Source: Mycobacterium pinniadriaticum
GTDB taxonomy: Bacteria > Actinomycetota > Actinomycetes > Mycobacteriales > Mycobacteriaceae
DNA length: 64,000 nt
Assembly: GCF_026242045.1 (NCBI RefSeq)
Contig: NZ_JAPJDO010000007.1
Location: forward strand, 183,147-247,146
Reading direction: 5' to 3'
The notes under the pieces were generated by a model, which was not told where the DNA came from, made no database searches, and saw nothing but the letters and a program-made list of their open reading frames with translations. Positions 36,023 through 44,786 of this stretch are shown in pieces; position 1 is the first letter of the stretch; the number at the start of each line of letters is the position of its first letter. Made by a program: the position numbers and the translations under genes.

Positions 36023-36589
36023 ATGACAGCGACGCGCAAACTCGCGGTGGCCGCTCGGGTGGTAGCCGTCGTAGCCGCCGTCTCGGCGCTCGGCGCATGC
36101 TCGGATTCGGGGAGCGGACCCGGTCAGACCCAGGCATCGCAACCGTCCACCCCGCAGCCGGGCAACGCCAAGCACGGTCCGATGTTCCCCGAATGCGGTG
36201 GCATCAGTGACCAGACGATGGCCGAGGAGACCCGGGTGACCGGTCTGGTGAACACGGCGAAGAACTCGGTCGGTTGTCAGTGGCTGGCCGGCGGCGGAAT
36301 CCTTGGCCCGCACTTCTCCTTCACCTGGTACCGGGGCAGCCCGATCGGGCGTGAACGCAAGACCGAGGAACTGTCGCGCACCAGTGTCGAGGACATCAAT
36401 ATCGAGGGCCACAGCGGATTCATCGCGGTCGGCACCGACCCGACTCTGGGAGACAACCTGTGCGAGGTCGGCATCCAATTCAACGACGACTTCATCGAAT
36501 GGTCGGTCAGCTTCGCCGAGAAGCCGTTCCCGCCGGCCTGCGATGTAGCCAAGGAGTTGACCCGGCAATCGATCGTGAACGCCAAGTGA
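36023..36589 (+). CDS. lprB: Lipoprotein LprB
   Basis: The 188-residue lipoprotein has a basic n-region (MTATRKLAVAAR), a hydrophobic core and lipobox LGAC (Cys24-27 region), followed by a Ser/Pro/Gln-rich linker and a DUF3558-type domain with four conserved cysteines (PECGG, VGCQW, NLCEVG, PACDV). It corresponds to Rv1274. ATG 36023 is chosen because it begins the signal peptide. Its stop overlaps lprC (GTGA). It is anchored on the outer face of the membrane, role unknown. Confidence 0.9.
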   Translation: MTATRKLAVAARVVAVVAAVSALGACSDSGSGPGQTQASQPSTPQPGNAKHGPMFPECGGISDQTMAEETRVTGLVNTAKNSVGCQWLAGGGILGPHFSFTWYRGSPIGRERKTEELSRTSVEDINIEGHSGFIAVGTDPTLGDNLCEVGIQFNDDFIEWSVSFAEKPFPPACDVAKELTRQSIVNAK

Positions 36590-37134
36590 GCGCGCGCCGG
36601 TTCGTCGCCGTCGGGGTCGCGGTGCTGGCCGCGCTCACGACCGCCAGTGGCTGCGCCAGGACCGTGGACGGGACCGCGGCGAAGTCGGGTTCGGGCACCA
36701 CGCCGCGCAACGACAACTCCGCGCAGCAATACCCGAACCTGCTCAAGGAGTGCGACGTCCTGACCACCGACATCCTGGCCAAGACGGTGGGGGCTGATCC
36801 GCTCGACATCCAGAGCACGTTCGTCGGTGCGGTCTGCCGCTGGCAGGCCGCCAACCCCGCCGGCCTGGTGGACATCACCCGGTTCTGGTACGAACAGGGC
36901 AGCCTGGACAACGAGCGCGCCGTCGCCGAATTCCTCAACTACCAGATTGAGACACGTTCGATCGCCGGCGTGCCGTCGATTGTCATGCGAACCAGCGACC
37001 CCAACGGGGGCTGCGGAGTGGCCAGCGACGCCGCCGGAGTCGTGGGGTGGTGGATCAACCCGCAGGCGCCCGGCATCGACGCCTGCGGGCAGGCCATCAA
37101 GTTGATGGAGCTGACGCTGGCCACGAACTCCTAG
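36586..37134 (+). CDS. lprC: Lipoprotein LprC
   Basis: The 182-residue paralogue of LprB starts at GTG within the lprB stop. It has a signal peptide (SARRFVAVGVAVLAAL) with lipobox ASGC (near residue 20), then a DUF3558 domain with cysteines in LKECDVL, AVCRWQ, GGCGVA and DACGQA. It corresponds to Rv1275. The tandem lipoproteins sit beside the ABC exporter divergently and may act with it or in envelope maintenance; this is inference from context. Confidence 0.9.
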   Translation: MSARRFVAVGVAVLAALTTASGCARTVDGTAAKSGSGTTPRNDNSAQQYPNLLKECDVLTTDILAKTVGADPLDIQSTFVGAVCRWQAANPAGLVDITRFWYEQGSLDNERAVAEFLNYQIETRSIAGVPSIVMRTSDPNGGCGVASDAAGVVGWWINPQAPGIDACGQAIKLMELTLATNS

Positions 37135-37211
37135 CAGCAACGAGCCAGAACTGGGAGCGACAATTCCTCCCTCGACCTCGCTCGCACGTCTGACTCGATG
37201 CGCGTGGACCC

Positions 37212-37718
37212 TCAGCGCGGTACGTGGAATGACGTCAACTCGGCGCCGTTGAGCTCCAGGCCGGGCCACTGGCCCGGCACCCACAACACCGCGATGGCCG
37301 AGGTCGGGAACTTCATCGAGATGCGTTCGGTCGCGTCGCGGTCGGAGCCCTCAGGCTCGGCGAGACCGAGCGCCACGCTGCTGATCGTGGGCTCATGGCC
37401 GACGACCAGCAGCGTGCCCACATCGTCGGGAACCCGGTTGATCTCATCGATCATCGTTCCCGGGGAGGCGCCGTAGAGCCGTTCGGAGTAGGTGACCGGC
37501 GCGCTGATCTCGGTGCGGTCCAGGGTCTGGCGGGTTCTGGTCGCCGACGAGCACAACACCAGGTCGATCGCGGGGAGGTTCGCCCGCAGCCACTCGCCCG
37601 CCAGGCCGGCTTCGCGGATACCGCGGGACGCCAGCGGCCGGTCGTGGTCGGCCACCCCGGTGGGGTAATCCGACTTGGCGTGGCGCATGAGTATCAGGGT
37701 GCGGCGTGGCGCGGTCAC
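37212..37718 (-). CDS. SixA-like histidine phosphatase (Rv1276c-like)
   Basis: The 168-residue histidine phosphatase superfamily protein carries the RHG-type motif ILMRHAKSDY (near residue 10), a second region SSATRTRQTLDR (near 58) and the late catalytic His in VVGHEPTISS (near 105). SixA-type enzymes remove phosphate from phosphohistidine proteins or small phosphoesters. GTG 37718 matches the family start; the upstream in-frame extension would cross the divergent promoter. It corresponds to Rv1276c. Confidence 0.88.
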   Translation of the reverse strand: MTAPRRTLILMRHAKSDYPTGVADHDRPLASRGIREAGLAGEWLRANLPAIDLVLCSSATRTRQTLDRTEISAPVTYSERLYGASPGTMIDEINRVPDDVGTLLVVGHEPTISSVALGLAEPEGSDRDATERISMKFPTSAIAVLWVPGQWPGLELNGAELTSFHVPR

Positions 37719-37833
37719 GGACGTAAGGCTAATCCGTCGGCATACATGCCGATCCAGGTCCGCGGACTTGTCGGCGTAGGTGCCTACACTCGCCGCAACA
37801 CTCGTAGATGAGACACGGACAGGACCTGACGGA

Positions 37834-38985
37834 ATGCGATTCGTGCACACCGCCGACTGGCAGCTCGGCATGACGCGTCACTTCCTGGAAGGTGAGGCCC
37901 AACCCCGCTACTCGGCGGCCCGGCGGGACGCGGTGGCCGGCCTCGGCGCGCTGGCTGAAGAGGTTTCGGCGGAGTTCGTGGTGGTTGCCGGCGACGTCTT
38001 CGAACACAACCAACTCGCGCCCAAGGTGATCAGCCAGTCGCTGGAAGCCATGCGTGCCATCGGCGTCCCGGTCTATCTGCTGCCGGGAAACCACGACCCG
38101 CTGGACGCCTCGTCGGTGTATTCCAGTGCGTTGTTCAACGCCGAACATCCGGACAACGTGATCGTGCTTGACCGCGACGGAGTGTGGGAGGTGCGCCCCG
38201 GGGTCCAACTCGTGGTGGCGCCGTGGCGCACCAAGGCGCCGACGTCAGATCTGGCGGCCGCGGTCCTGGCCGATCTTCCCGCCGACGGCACCGTGCGGAT
38301 ACTGGTCGCCCACGGCGGGGTCGACGTGCTCGACCCCGATCCCGGCAAGCCGTCGCTGATCCGGATGGCCGGCCTGGCCGATGCCATCGAGCGCGGTGCT
38401 GTTCAATACATCGCTCTGGGGGACAAGCACTCTCGCACGTGCGTCGGAGACAGCGGACGCATCTGGTACTCGGGCTCGCCGGAGGTGACCAATTTCGACG
38501 ACGTCGAATCGGACCCGGGCCACGTCCTGGTGGTCGATATCGATGAGGCCGACCGGGCTCACCCGGTGAGTGTCGAGTCTCGCCACGTCGGGCGGTGGCG
38601 GTTCGTCACGCTGCACCGCCAGGTCGACGACGACCGCGACATCGCCGATCTCGATCTCAATCTTGACCTGCTCACGGATAAGGACCGCACCGTCGTACGG
38701 CTCGGGCTGACCGGTTCGCTCAGCGTCACCGACCGGGCGGCGCTGGATGCCTGCCTGGACAAGTACGCCCGGCTGTTCGCGTGGCTGGGGACGTGGGACC
38801 GGCACACCAGCATCGCGGTGATGCCTGCCGACGGTGAATTCGACGATTTGGGAATCGGCGGATTCGCGGCGGCTGCCGTCGAGGAACTGGTCGGCACGGC
38901 CCGCTCCGGCGATGGCGAGGCGGCCCGGGACGCCCAGGGCGCACTGGGGCTGCTGCTGCGACTGGCCGGGGGGAGTGCGGCATGA
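37834..38985 (+). CDS. SbcD-like DNA repair exonuclease (Rv1277-like)
   Basis: The 383-residue metallophosphoesterase has the Mre11/SbcD motifs in order: HTADWQLG (near 5; the usual DxH His is replaced by Gln), VAGDVFEHNQ (near 53), LPGNHDPLD (near 86), VAHGGVD (near 155) and ALGDKHS (near 192). It should form a nuclease complex with the coupled SbcC-like ATPase. ATG 37834 has a GACGGA ribosome site. It corresponds to Rv1277. Its end overlaps the next start by ATGA. Confidence 0.88.
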   Translation: MRFVHTADWQLGMTRHFLEGEAQPRYSAARRDAVAGLGALAEEVSAEFVVVAGDVFEHNQLAPKVISQSLEAMRAIGVPVYLLPGNHDPLDASSVYSSALFNAEHPDNVIVLDRDGVWEVRPGVQLVVAPWRTKAPTSDLAAAVLADLPADGTVRILVAHGGVDVLDPDPGKPSLIRMAGLADAIERGAVQYIALGDKHSRTCVGDSGRIWYSGSPEVTNFDDVESDPGHVLVVDIDEADRAHPVSVESRHVGRWRFVTLHRQVDDDRDIADLDLNLDLLTDKDRTVVRLGLTGSLSVTDRAALDACLDKYARLFAWLGTWDRHTSIAVMPADGEFDDLGIGGFAAAAVEELVGTARSGDGEAARDAQGALGLLLRLAGGSAA

Positions 38986-41603
38986 GATTGCACCGGCTGG
39001 TCCTGACCAACTACCGCGGCATAGCCCATCGCGAGATCCAGTTTCCCGACCACGGTGTGGTCGTCGTCTGCGGGGCTAACGAAATCGGTAAGACGTCGAT
39101 GATCGAGGCCCTCGATCTGCTGCTGGAATCCAAGGATCGCTCGACCAAGAAGGAAGTCAAACAGGTCAAGCCGACCCACGCCGATGTCGGTTCCGAGGTT
39201 CTCGCCGAGATCAGTACGGGGCCCTACCGTTTCGTGTATCGCAAACGCTTCCACAAGAAATGCGAAACCGAGCTGACCATCCTGGCGCCGTTCCGCGAGC
39301 AGCTGACCGGGGATGAGGCCCACGACCGGGTACTCGCCATGCTCGGCGAGACGGTCGACACCGGGCTGTGGCACGCGCAGCGGGTCCTGCAGGCCGGCTC
39401 GACCTCGGCGGTGGATCTGTCCGAGTGTGACGCGTTGTCCCGCGCCCTGGACCTCGCGGCGGGCGACGATGCGGCGCTGTCGGGTACCGAACCGCTTCTG
39501 ATCGAACGGATCGACGCCGAATACGGCAGGTATTTCACTGCCACGGGCCGGCCGACCGGTGAATGGGCGGCGGCGATCGCCCGGCTGCGCACCGTCGACG
39601 AGGAGGTGGCCCGATGCGCGGCCGCGGTCGCCGAGGTCGACGACCGGGTGCGTCGGCATGCCGACCTCGCGCAGCGGCAGGCCGGGCTGACCGATCGCCG
39701 CGACGGTGTCGCCGCGCGCTTGGCCGCCGCCCGGGCGGCGGCCGGCGCGCTGGCCGAGCTCGCCGAACAGCTGCGACAGGCCGAGCTCGTCGCGACCGCG
39801 GCGCGGGGAACGTGCGCCGCGTCGAGCGCCGCGCAGGCCGAACGTGTGCGGCTGCGCGACGAGATGACTGCCCGCACGCGGGCCGTCACCGAGGTGCAGG
39901 CGCAGCTGGCTACCGCGGTCGAGGCCGCGCGCACCGCCAGTGACGTCGCCGAAATGGCATGTGCGGCAGCAACAGATTCGGCCACCGCGCTCACCACCGC
40001 TCAGACGGCCGTCGATGAGGCCCGGCGGGTCGTCGACGCATTGGCCAGCGAGGAACAGGCGCGGCGCCTGGCCACACGGCTCGAACGTGTCGAGGCCGCC
40101 GAGCGCGAAATCGGCGATCTCACCGATCAGCTCTCCGAGATCACCCTGACCGCCGAGGTGATAGCCGACATCGAGTCGGCCGCCGCGTTGGTCGACCGCA
40201 TCGCGGCGCAGCTCGCGGCGACCGGCAGCACGGTGGAGTTCACCGCTGCCCGTGATCTCGACCTGGCGGTGGGTGGGCAGACCGTCCGGCTGTCCGCCGG
40301 GCAGCGCTGGGCGCCGGCCAGCTCGTCGGAGACCATCGTCGAGCTGCCCGGGCTGGTCAGCGTGCGGATCGATCCGGGTGCCACCACTTCCGGGGTTCAG
40401 GCGAAACTGGAAGCAGCCCAGCGAATCCTGACCGAATTACTGCAACAAAGTGGTGCCACCGACATCGAGGACGCCCGGGCCATCGACCGGCGCCGCCGCG
40501 ACCTGGCAGGCAATCGTGATCACCTGGCTGCGACCCTGGCCGGGCTGTGCGAGGGTGACGACGTCGTCCAGATGCGGGCACGGCTGGCCGCGTTGCACGA
40601 CGACGCCCCCGCCGAGCTGCTCACCGCGGGTGTCGACGGGGCCGGTGCCCGTGCGGCCTTCGTCGGTGCGATCGAGGCTCGTGAGAGCGCTCGCGCCGAA
40701 GCCGATCTGCATCAGCGGGCGGCCGCTGAAGCGAATGCCAAACTTGCCGAAAAAAGCACGGCGGCAACAGTTCTGCGCTCCAAGGTGACCGATGCGGGCG
40801 CCGAGCTCGACGCGGCCACACAACGGTTGGCTGACTTGCGTTCACTGCGCGGCGACGACGAACTCGCCGCGCAGGCCGCCGCTGACGTGGAGGCCCGTGA
40901 CCGGGCCGAACTTGTGGCCGCCGAGTTGGCCCAGCGGTATGCCGCCGCGGACCCCGCTGCCGTGGAAGCGGAGTTGGCGGCGGCCACGGCCGTTGCCGAG
41001 GATCTGGACCGTGAATACGCCGAGGTCGCGCAGGCACTCAATGACGTCACCGTCGAACTGGGGGTGATGGGCAACGAGGGGCGCAAGGGCAGTCTGGATG
41101 CCGCGCAGATCGCGCGCGAGCACGCCTTCGCCGAGCATTCGCGGGTATCGCGCCGGGCTAGGGCGGCACAGCTGTTGCGATCCGTCATGGTCCGCCACCG
41201 CGACAACACCCGGCAGCGCTACGTGCAGCCGTTCCGCACCGAGATCGAACGGCTCGGGCGCCCGGTGTTCGGACCGACCTTTGAGGTCGAGATCGACAGC
41301 GACCTGCGAATCCGCAACCGCACGTTGGACGGCCGGACCGTTCCCTACGAATCGCTGTCGGGTGGGGCCAAAGAGCAACTCGGCATCCTGGCCCGCCTGG
41401 CCGGCGCCGCGCTGGTCGCCGCGGAGGACACCGTGCCGGTGGTGATCGACGATGCGCTGGGATTCACCGACCCCGAGCGGCTGACCAAGATGGGTGCGGT
41501 GTTCGACACCGTGGGTGACCATGGTCAGGTCATCGTGCTGACCTGCACACCGACCCGCTATCTGGGGGTCCAGGATGCTCATGTGATCGAGTTGACCGGC
41601 TGA
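38982..41603 (+). CDS. SbcC/RecN-like AAA ATPase (Rv1278-like)
   Basis: The 873-residue SMC-like ATPase has Walker A CGANEIGKTSM (near 31-41), a very long Ala/Glu/Arg-rich region (about 200-740) that reads as coiled coil with a central interruption, then signature LSGGAKEQL (near 793) and Walker B PVVIDDALG (near 820). It corresponds to Rv1278 and would clamp DNA ends for the SbcD-like nuclease. There is no CXXC zinc hook visible at the coil apex, so dimerisation may differ from true SbcC/Rad50. Confidence 0.88.
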   Translation: MRLHRLVLTNYRGIAHREIQFPDHGVVVVCGANEIGKTSMIEALDLLLESKDRSTKKEVKQVKPTHADVGSEVLAEISTGPYRFVYRKRFHKKCETELTILAPFREQLTGDEAHDRVLAMLGETVDTGLWHAQRVLQAGSTSAVDLSECDALSRALDLAAGDDAALSGTEPLLIERIDAEYGRYFTATGRPTGEWAAAIARLRTVDEEVARCAAAVAEVDDRVRRHADLAQRQAGLTDRRDGVAARLAAARAAAGALAELAEQLRQAELVATAARGTCAASSAAQAERVRLRDEMTARTRAVTEVQAQLATAVEAARTASDVAEMACAAATDSATALTTAQTAVDEARRVVDALASEEQARRLATRLERVEAAEREIGDLTDQLSEITLTAEVIADIESAAALVDRIAAQLAATGSTVEFTAARDLDLAVGGQTVRLSAGQRWAPASSSETIVELPGLVSVRIDPGATTSGVQAKLEAAQRILTELLQQSGATDIEDARAIDRRRRDLAGNRDHLAATLAGLCEGDDVVQMRARLAALHDDAPAELLTAGVDGAGARAAFVGAIEARESARAEADLHQRAAAEANAKLAEKSTAATVLRSKVTDAGAELDAATQRLADLRSLRGDDELAAQAAADVEARDRAELVAAELAQRYAAADPAAVEAELAAATAVAEDLDREYAEVAQALNDVTVELGVMGNEGRKGSLDAAQIAREHAFAEHSRVSRRARAAQLLRSVMVRHRDNTRQRYVQPFRTEIERLGRPVFGPTFEVEIDSDLRIRNRTLDGRTVPYESLSGGAKEQLGILARLAGAALVAAEDTVPVVIDDALGFTDPERLTKMGAVFDTVGDHGQVIVLTCTPTRYLGVQDAHVIELTG

Positions 41604-41615
41604 GCCGGCACCGCA

Positions 41616-41897
41616 TCAAAAGAGTGCGGCGTGCGGCAACCAGTCCTGGTTGGCAGATGCCTGCTGGGACCGCTGCGACTCGGACTTGAAGGCGTAGATG
41701 GTCGAGGCAAGCAACTCGCGATCGTCCTCGCCCAGGGTGCACTTTTTGCGGGTCAGGTCCGAAACGATCTCACGAAATCTGATTCTGAACTCGCTGGGTG
41801 TCAGCCCAAATCGTGGCAAGGTCTCCTCCTCGGGTGGACCGCCGAACGGCATCCATCGAACCACGAATTGAATGATCTGCCTGTCATACCAATCCAT
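41616..41897 (-). CDS. Small conserved mycobacterial protein
   Basis: The 93-residue soluble protein (WYDRQIIQFVVRWMPFGGP at the N-terminus, PRFGLTPSEFRIRFREIV near 29) reads like a short helical family I have seen only in mycobacteria and relatives; no function is assigned. It converges with the SbcC-like gene, 12 bases away. It marks the right end of the conserved block. Confidence 0.65.
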   Translation of the reverse strand: MDWYDRQIIQFVVRWMPFGGPPEEETLPRFGLTPSEFRIRFREIVSDLTRKKCTLGEDDRELLASTIYAFKSESQRSQQASANQDWLPHAALF

Positions 41898-41977
41898 TGA
41901 CCTGTCCCACCCATCTGATTACCAACTCTTGCAGTTGATTTCAGTCTGCACACGGGCGCAGGACAATCACAATGACT

Positions 41978-42712
41978 TCAGATGGCGGCAGTAGTGATGT
42001 CACCGGCGACGGCGTGGCTGGCCAGCGCACGCTCGAGCTGGCTGACGGCCAGCACTTTCGCCTGCCGGGGAAAGACCCACTCCATCAGCAGCTGCTGTGT
42101 CGCCGCGTCGGCATCGGAGATGCAGTCCGCCAACACGATCAGCCGGTAATCCTTGTCCGCCGCTTCTCGAATGGTAGACATTACAGCGCCGCTGGCGTGT
42201 ATTCCAGCAATGATCAATGTCGTCATGCCCAGATTCGTCAGGCGCTCATCGAGATTCGTCGTCGAGAACGCGCCGAGTCGCGTCTTGCGCACAATGATGT
42301 CCTCAGGTGCGCCGGCGTCCAGACCAGGGTATAGGTCGGCGTCGAAAGTGCCATCGCGCAAACGCCTCTCATGGGCGAGAGCGGCGAACTCTTTGTTGGT
42401 TGATGGCGTGAACCGGTAGTCGTTGTCCTCAAACGCCAGCCGGGTGAATGCGACCTGGCCACCGAGACGGCGGACGGTGCCGATGGCTGAATTGATCCGG
42501 ACGATCAATGAGTGAGAGTTGACCACGCAGGCGAGCCCTTCGGGCTGGCAATCGAGGACCAACAACGTGCATTGAGCCGGGTCAAGGTCATCGAAGTCAG
42601 TGCCAACGGCAGGGTGACTCCGTACGTTGGGCTCCTCGCCCCGCAACTGCGCCAGTCGCTCGTGAAAGAGCCGCGTTCGCAACAGGTATCGCCGCGCCAG
42701 ACTGCTACTCAT
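41978..42712 (-). CDS. Isochorismatase-fold hydrolase lacking the catalytic Cys
   Basis: The 244-residue protein has the isochorismatase-like fold: Asp in TLLVLDCQPEG (near 51), Lys in RKTRLGAFS (near 138) and AGIHASGAVMSTIREA (near 171). In amidohydrolase members the last motif contains the nucleophilic Cys; here that position is Ala, as in isochorismatase/PhzD-type members that also lack Cys. So it may cleave a vinyl ether or ester-like bond rather than an amide. ATG 42712 is used. A copy of the island promoter module lies 97 bases upstream. Confidence 0.8.
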   Translation of the reverse strand: MSSSLARRYLLRTRLFHERLAQLRGEEPNVRSHPAVGTDFDDLDPAQCTLLVLDCQPEGLACVVNSHSLIVRINSAIGTVRRLGGQVAFTRLAFEDNDYRFTPSTNKEFAALAHERRLRDGTFDADLYPGLDAGAPEDIIVRKTRLGAFSTTNLDERLTNLGMTTLIIAGIHASGAVMSTIREAADKDYRLIVLADCISDADAATQQLLMEWVFPRQAKVLAVSQLERALASHAVAGDITTAAI

Positions 42713-42787
42713 GTGACTCCCTTCGTAGCACTCCGAAGCCGTCTGAAAGATTACTTTCAATGATTCCATCGACAATGGGTGTCCGGG

Positions 42788-42809
42788 ACAACCGAACCGT
42801 CTTCAGATG
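42788..42809 (-). promoter_or_regulatory. Island promoter module, copy F
   Basis: On the minus strand CATCTGAA, nine bases, then GTTGT. TTGTCC followed after 17 bases by TGGAAT could be the -35 and -10. It lies 97 bases before the isochorismatase-fold gene. Confidence 0.65.
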
Positions 42810-42825
42810 GTGAGTAGTCGCAGCC

Positions 42826-43629
42826 CTATCGCGCTGTCCAGCCCCCGTCCACCGCGAGGACCTGGCCGGTGAGGTAGGAGCCGGCGTCGCTGGCCAGCAG
42901 TAGCAGCGCACCGGACAGTTCCCCGGCCCGGCCGGTCCGGTTCATCGGAGTGTTGCGACGGACGTAGGACGCGCCTGCTTCATCCTCCAGCAAGTCGGCG
43001 GTCGCCTCGCTCGGGAAGAATCCCGGTGCGAGTGCGTTGACGCGGATGCCGTACCGGGCCCACTGCACCGCTAACTCCCGAGTCATGTTGATAAGAGCAC
43101 CTTTTGATGCGCAATACGCGGCTTGACGGTTGGGAGCCGAAGCCACCAGTCCGAGAATGGAGGCAACGTTCACGATGCTGCCGCCGCCGTTGGCGATCAT
43201 CTGGCGCCCGACGAGCTGGGTCAACCGAAATGCCCCTACCAGGTTGACGTCGAGCACATAGCGGAAGTCGTCCAACGACTCTTCTTCTGCGCGTGCGGGG
43301 ATGCTGAGTCCCGCGTTGTTGACCAGGATATCGACGTTGCCGACGCTGCCCTCCACCTCTCGGTGCGCAGACTCCACCGAGGACGGGTCGGAGACGTCGC
43401 AGGTGACCGCGGTAAGCCCGGGATGGCTCTCGCACAGGCCTGCCAATCGATCCGAACGTCGTGCGGCGACAACGACATTAGCTCCGGCGGCCCGCAAAGT
43501 CAGTGCGAATTGGACGCCCAGGCCACTTGATGCGCCGGTGACGAGCGCGGTGCGGCCGGTCAGGTCGAACAGCTGCGCCGGGGTGGGCGCAGCGTCCGAG
43601 ACCGGGGTGTGCGCGTCGAGAACGGTCAT
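42826..43629 (-). CDS. Short-chain dehydrogenase/reductase
   Basis: The 267-residue classical SDR has the cofactor motif TGASSGLG (31-38), CDVSD (near 78), NNAG (near 104), a catalytic Ser in VNVASILG and YCASK (near 170), and ends with TGQVLAVDGGW. Arginines after the first strand (AARRSDR) favour NADP(H). It reduces or oxidises an alcohol/ketone pair in the island's pathway. It starts within the TetR stop (ATGA), so it is co-transcribed with that regulator. Confidence 0.9.
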   Translation of the reverse strand: MTVLDAHTPVSDAAPTPAQLFDLTGRTALVTGASSGLGVQFALTLRAAGANVVVAARRSDRLAGLCESHPGLTAVTCDVSDPSSVESAHREVEGSVGNVDILVNNAGLSIPARAEEESLDDFRYVLDVNLVGAFRLTQLVGRQMIANGGGSIVNVASILGLVASAPNRQAAYCASKGALINMTRELAVQWARYGIRVNALAPGFFPSEATADLLEDEAGASYVRRNTPMNRTGRAGELSGALLLLASDAGSYLTGQVLAVDGGWTAR

Positions 43630-44375
43630 TCGTCGTTTGCCTGCTTTCCTTCGTTGTCCATCAAGTCAATCCACCGCTGCACCTGAAGGCCGGCGAGGGC
43701 TACGCCGTGTTCACCCGACGAGCTGGCCAGCGCCGCGCGGCCCATGATGAGTGCGCGGGTGGCGCAGGCGGCATTGTCGGCCGCGATTGCGAGTGCGTCG
43801 GGAGCGTCACTGAAAGTCCCGGCCGGCAAGAAGCTGGCATAGCCGTGGGCCACTGCTGCGGCCCCCACAGTGAGGCTGCTTGCCTGGGCGGAGGTGATGC
43901 CCGGTATCGCCGAGGCGGGCACCAGAAATGCCTCCACCACCGGCCGGACCGCGTCGATCAACTTGGCGTTGCCGCCCAGGAAGACATCCTTGGTGTAGAG
44001 CACCGCGAACAGCGCTGGATGTTGCGCAGCGAACTCCACGTAGGCCCGGGACGCGCGCACCAGGCGCTCGACGGGGTCGGTTGCGTCCCCGACGACTTGG
44101 GAGATGTGCGTGGCCATGGTCTCGCAAGCCCGCACGGCGACCTCGGTCAACAGGTCCTCGCGGTCGGCGAAATGTCGGTATGGCGCACCCGGACTGACAT
44201 TCAGCCTTCGGCACGCCTCGGCTATCGAGAACGACGCGACCCCGTCCTGGGTGATGAGCTCGACCGCAAGGTCGATCAATGCGTCCCGCAGATTGCCGTG
44301 GTGGTACGACCGCCTGCGACCGCGCGTTTTGGTACCCACCTCCGGACTCGGCATCCCCCGGATGTTAATGGTCAT
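43626..44375 (-). CDS. TetR-family regulator of the catabolic island
   Basis: The 249-residue TetR-type protein has a basic leader (GRRRSYHHGNLRDALIDLAV), then the HTH FSIAEACRRLNVSPGAPYRH (near residue 55-74), and a C-terminal effector domain. Starts at ATG 44375 or ATG 44354 are both possible; neither has a good ribosome site. It is divergent from the IclR genes, with a dyad covering the IclR promoter between them, and is coupled to the SDR gene. It is a candidate controller of the island, probably sensing a pathway CoA ester or acid. Confidence 0.85.
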   Translation of the reverse strand: MTINIRGMPSPEVGTKTRGRRRSYHHGNLRDALIDLAVELITQDGVASFSIAEACRRLNVSPGAPYRHFADREDLLTEVAVRACETMATHISQVVGDATDPVERLVRASRAYVEFAAQHPALFAVLYTKDVFLGGNAKLIDAVRPVVEAFLVPASAIPGITSAQASSLTVGAAAVAHGYASFLPAGTFSDAPDALAIAADNAACATRALIMGRAALASSSGEHGVALAGLQVQRWIDLMDNEGKQANDE

Positions 44376-44419
44376 CACATCTGCGGGCAAGGGGTGTTTC
44401 TACCACCAGCTTCCGTGTC

Positions 44420-44451
44420 TTGCGTCACATGTAAAAGGCACTTACACTGAC
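44420..44451 (+). promoter_or_regulatory. iclR promoter with overlapping dyad operator
   Basis: TTGCGT (44420-44425) and TACACT (44443-44448) are spaced by 17 bases, a good SigA promoter for the IclR genes. A dyad covers it: GTCA-ca-TGTAA, seven bases, TTACA-c-TGAC (44424-44451). It lies between divergent tetR and iclR and is probably a repressor site. Confidence 0.6.
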
Positions 44452-44504
44452 GGCAGCCCACAAATGTGAGTGGTTATTACATCACGCCAAAGTTGGAGGT
44501 CTCG

Positions 44505-44783
44505 GTGGTTAGTCCGGAGAAATCCCTGGTCCGTTCGTTGCAGCGCGGGCTGCAGATCATCAACATCGTCGCCGCGGAAGGGCCGCTGCACGCCAAGCTG
44601 GTGGCTCGGTCGGTGAAGTTGCCGCTGCCGACCGCCTATCACCTGCTTCGGACGCTGGTGTACGACGACTACCTGGTGCGTCTCGATGACGGCACCTATG
44701 TCCTGGGTGATCGCTTCCAGGCTGAACTGTCCGCACTGCCTGGCCGCGATCGCTGTCTGGTGTCTGCGGTGGGACGAAGCTGA
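44505..44783 (+). CDS. IclR-type HTH domain only (split from next gene)
   Basis: The 92-residue product is a winged HTH of the IclR family (SLVRSLQRGLQIINIVAAEG, then LPTAYHLLRTLVYDDYL and YVLGDRF) with no effector domain. GTG 44505 is preceded by TTGGAGGT, a strong ribosome site, so it looks translated. It ends at a TGA that is followed after one codon by the GTG start of a full IclR gene in the same reading frame. The two HTH units are about half identical. It is either a naturally split tandem-HTH regulator, a readthrough product, or a nonsense mutant. Confidence 0.75.
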   Translation: MVSPEKSLVRSLQRGLQIINIVAAEGPLHAKLVARSVKLPLPTAYHLLRTLVYDDYLVRLDDGTYVLGDRFQAELSALPGRDRCLVSAVGRS

Positions 44784-44786
44784 CTC

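Noticed and set aside
37135..37211. Terminator hairpin between lprC and the SixA-like gene
   Set aside because: Only a six-base GAGCGA/TCGCTC pairing was seen, too weak to report.
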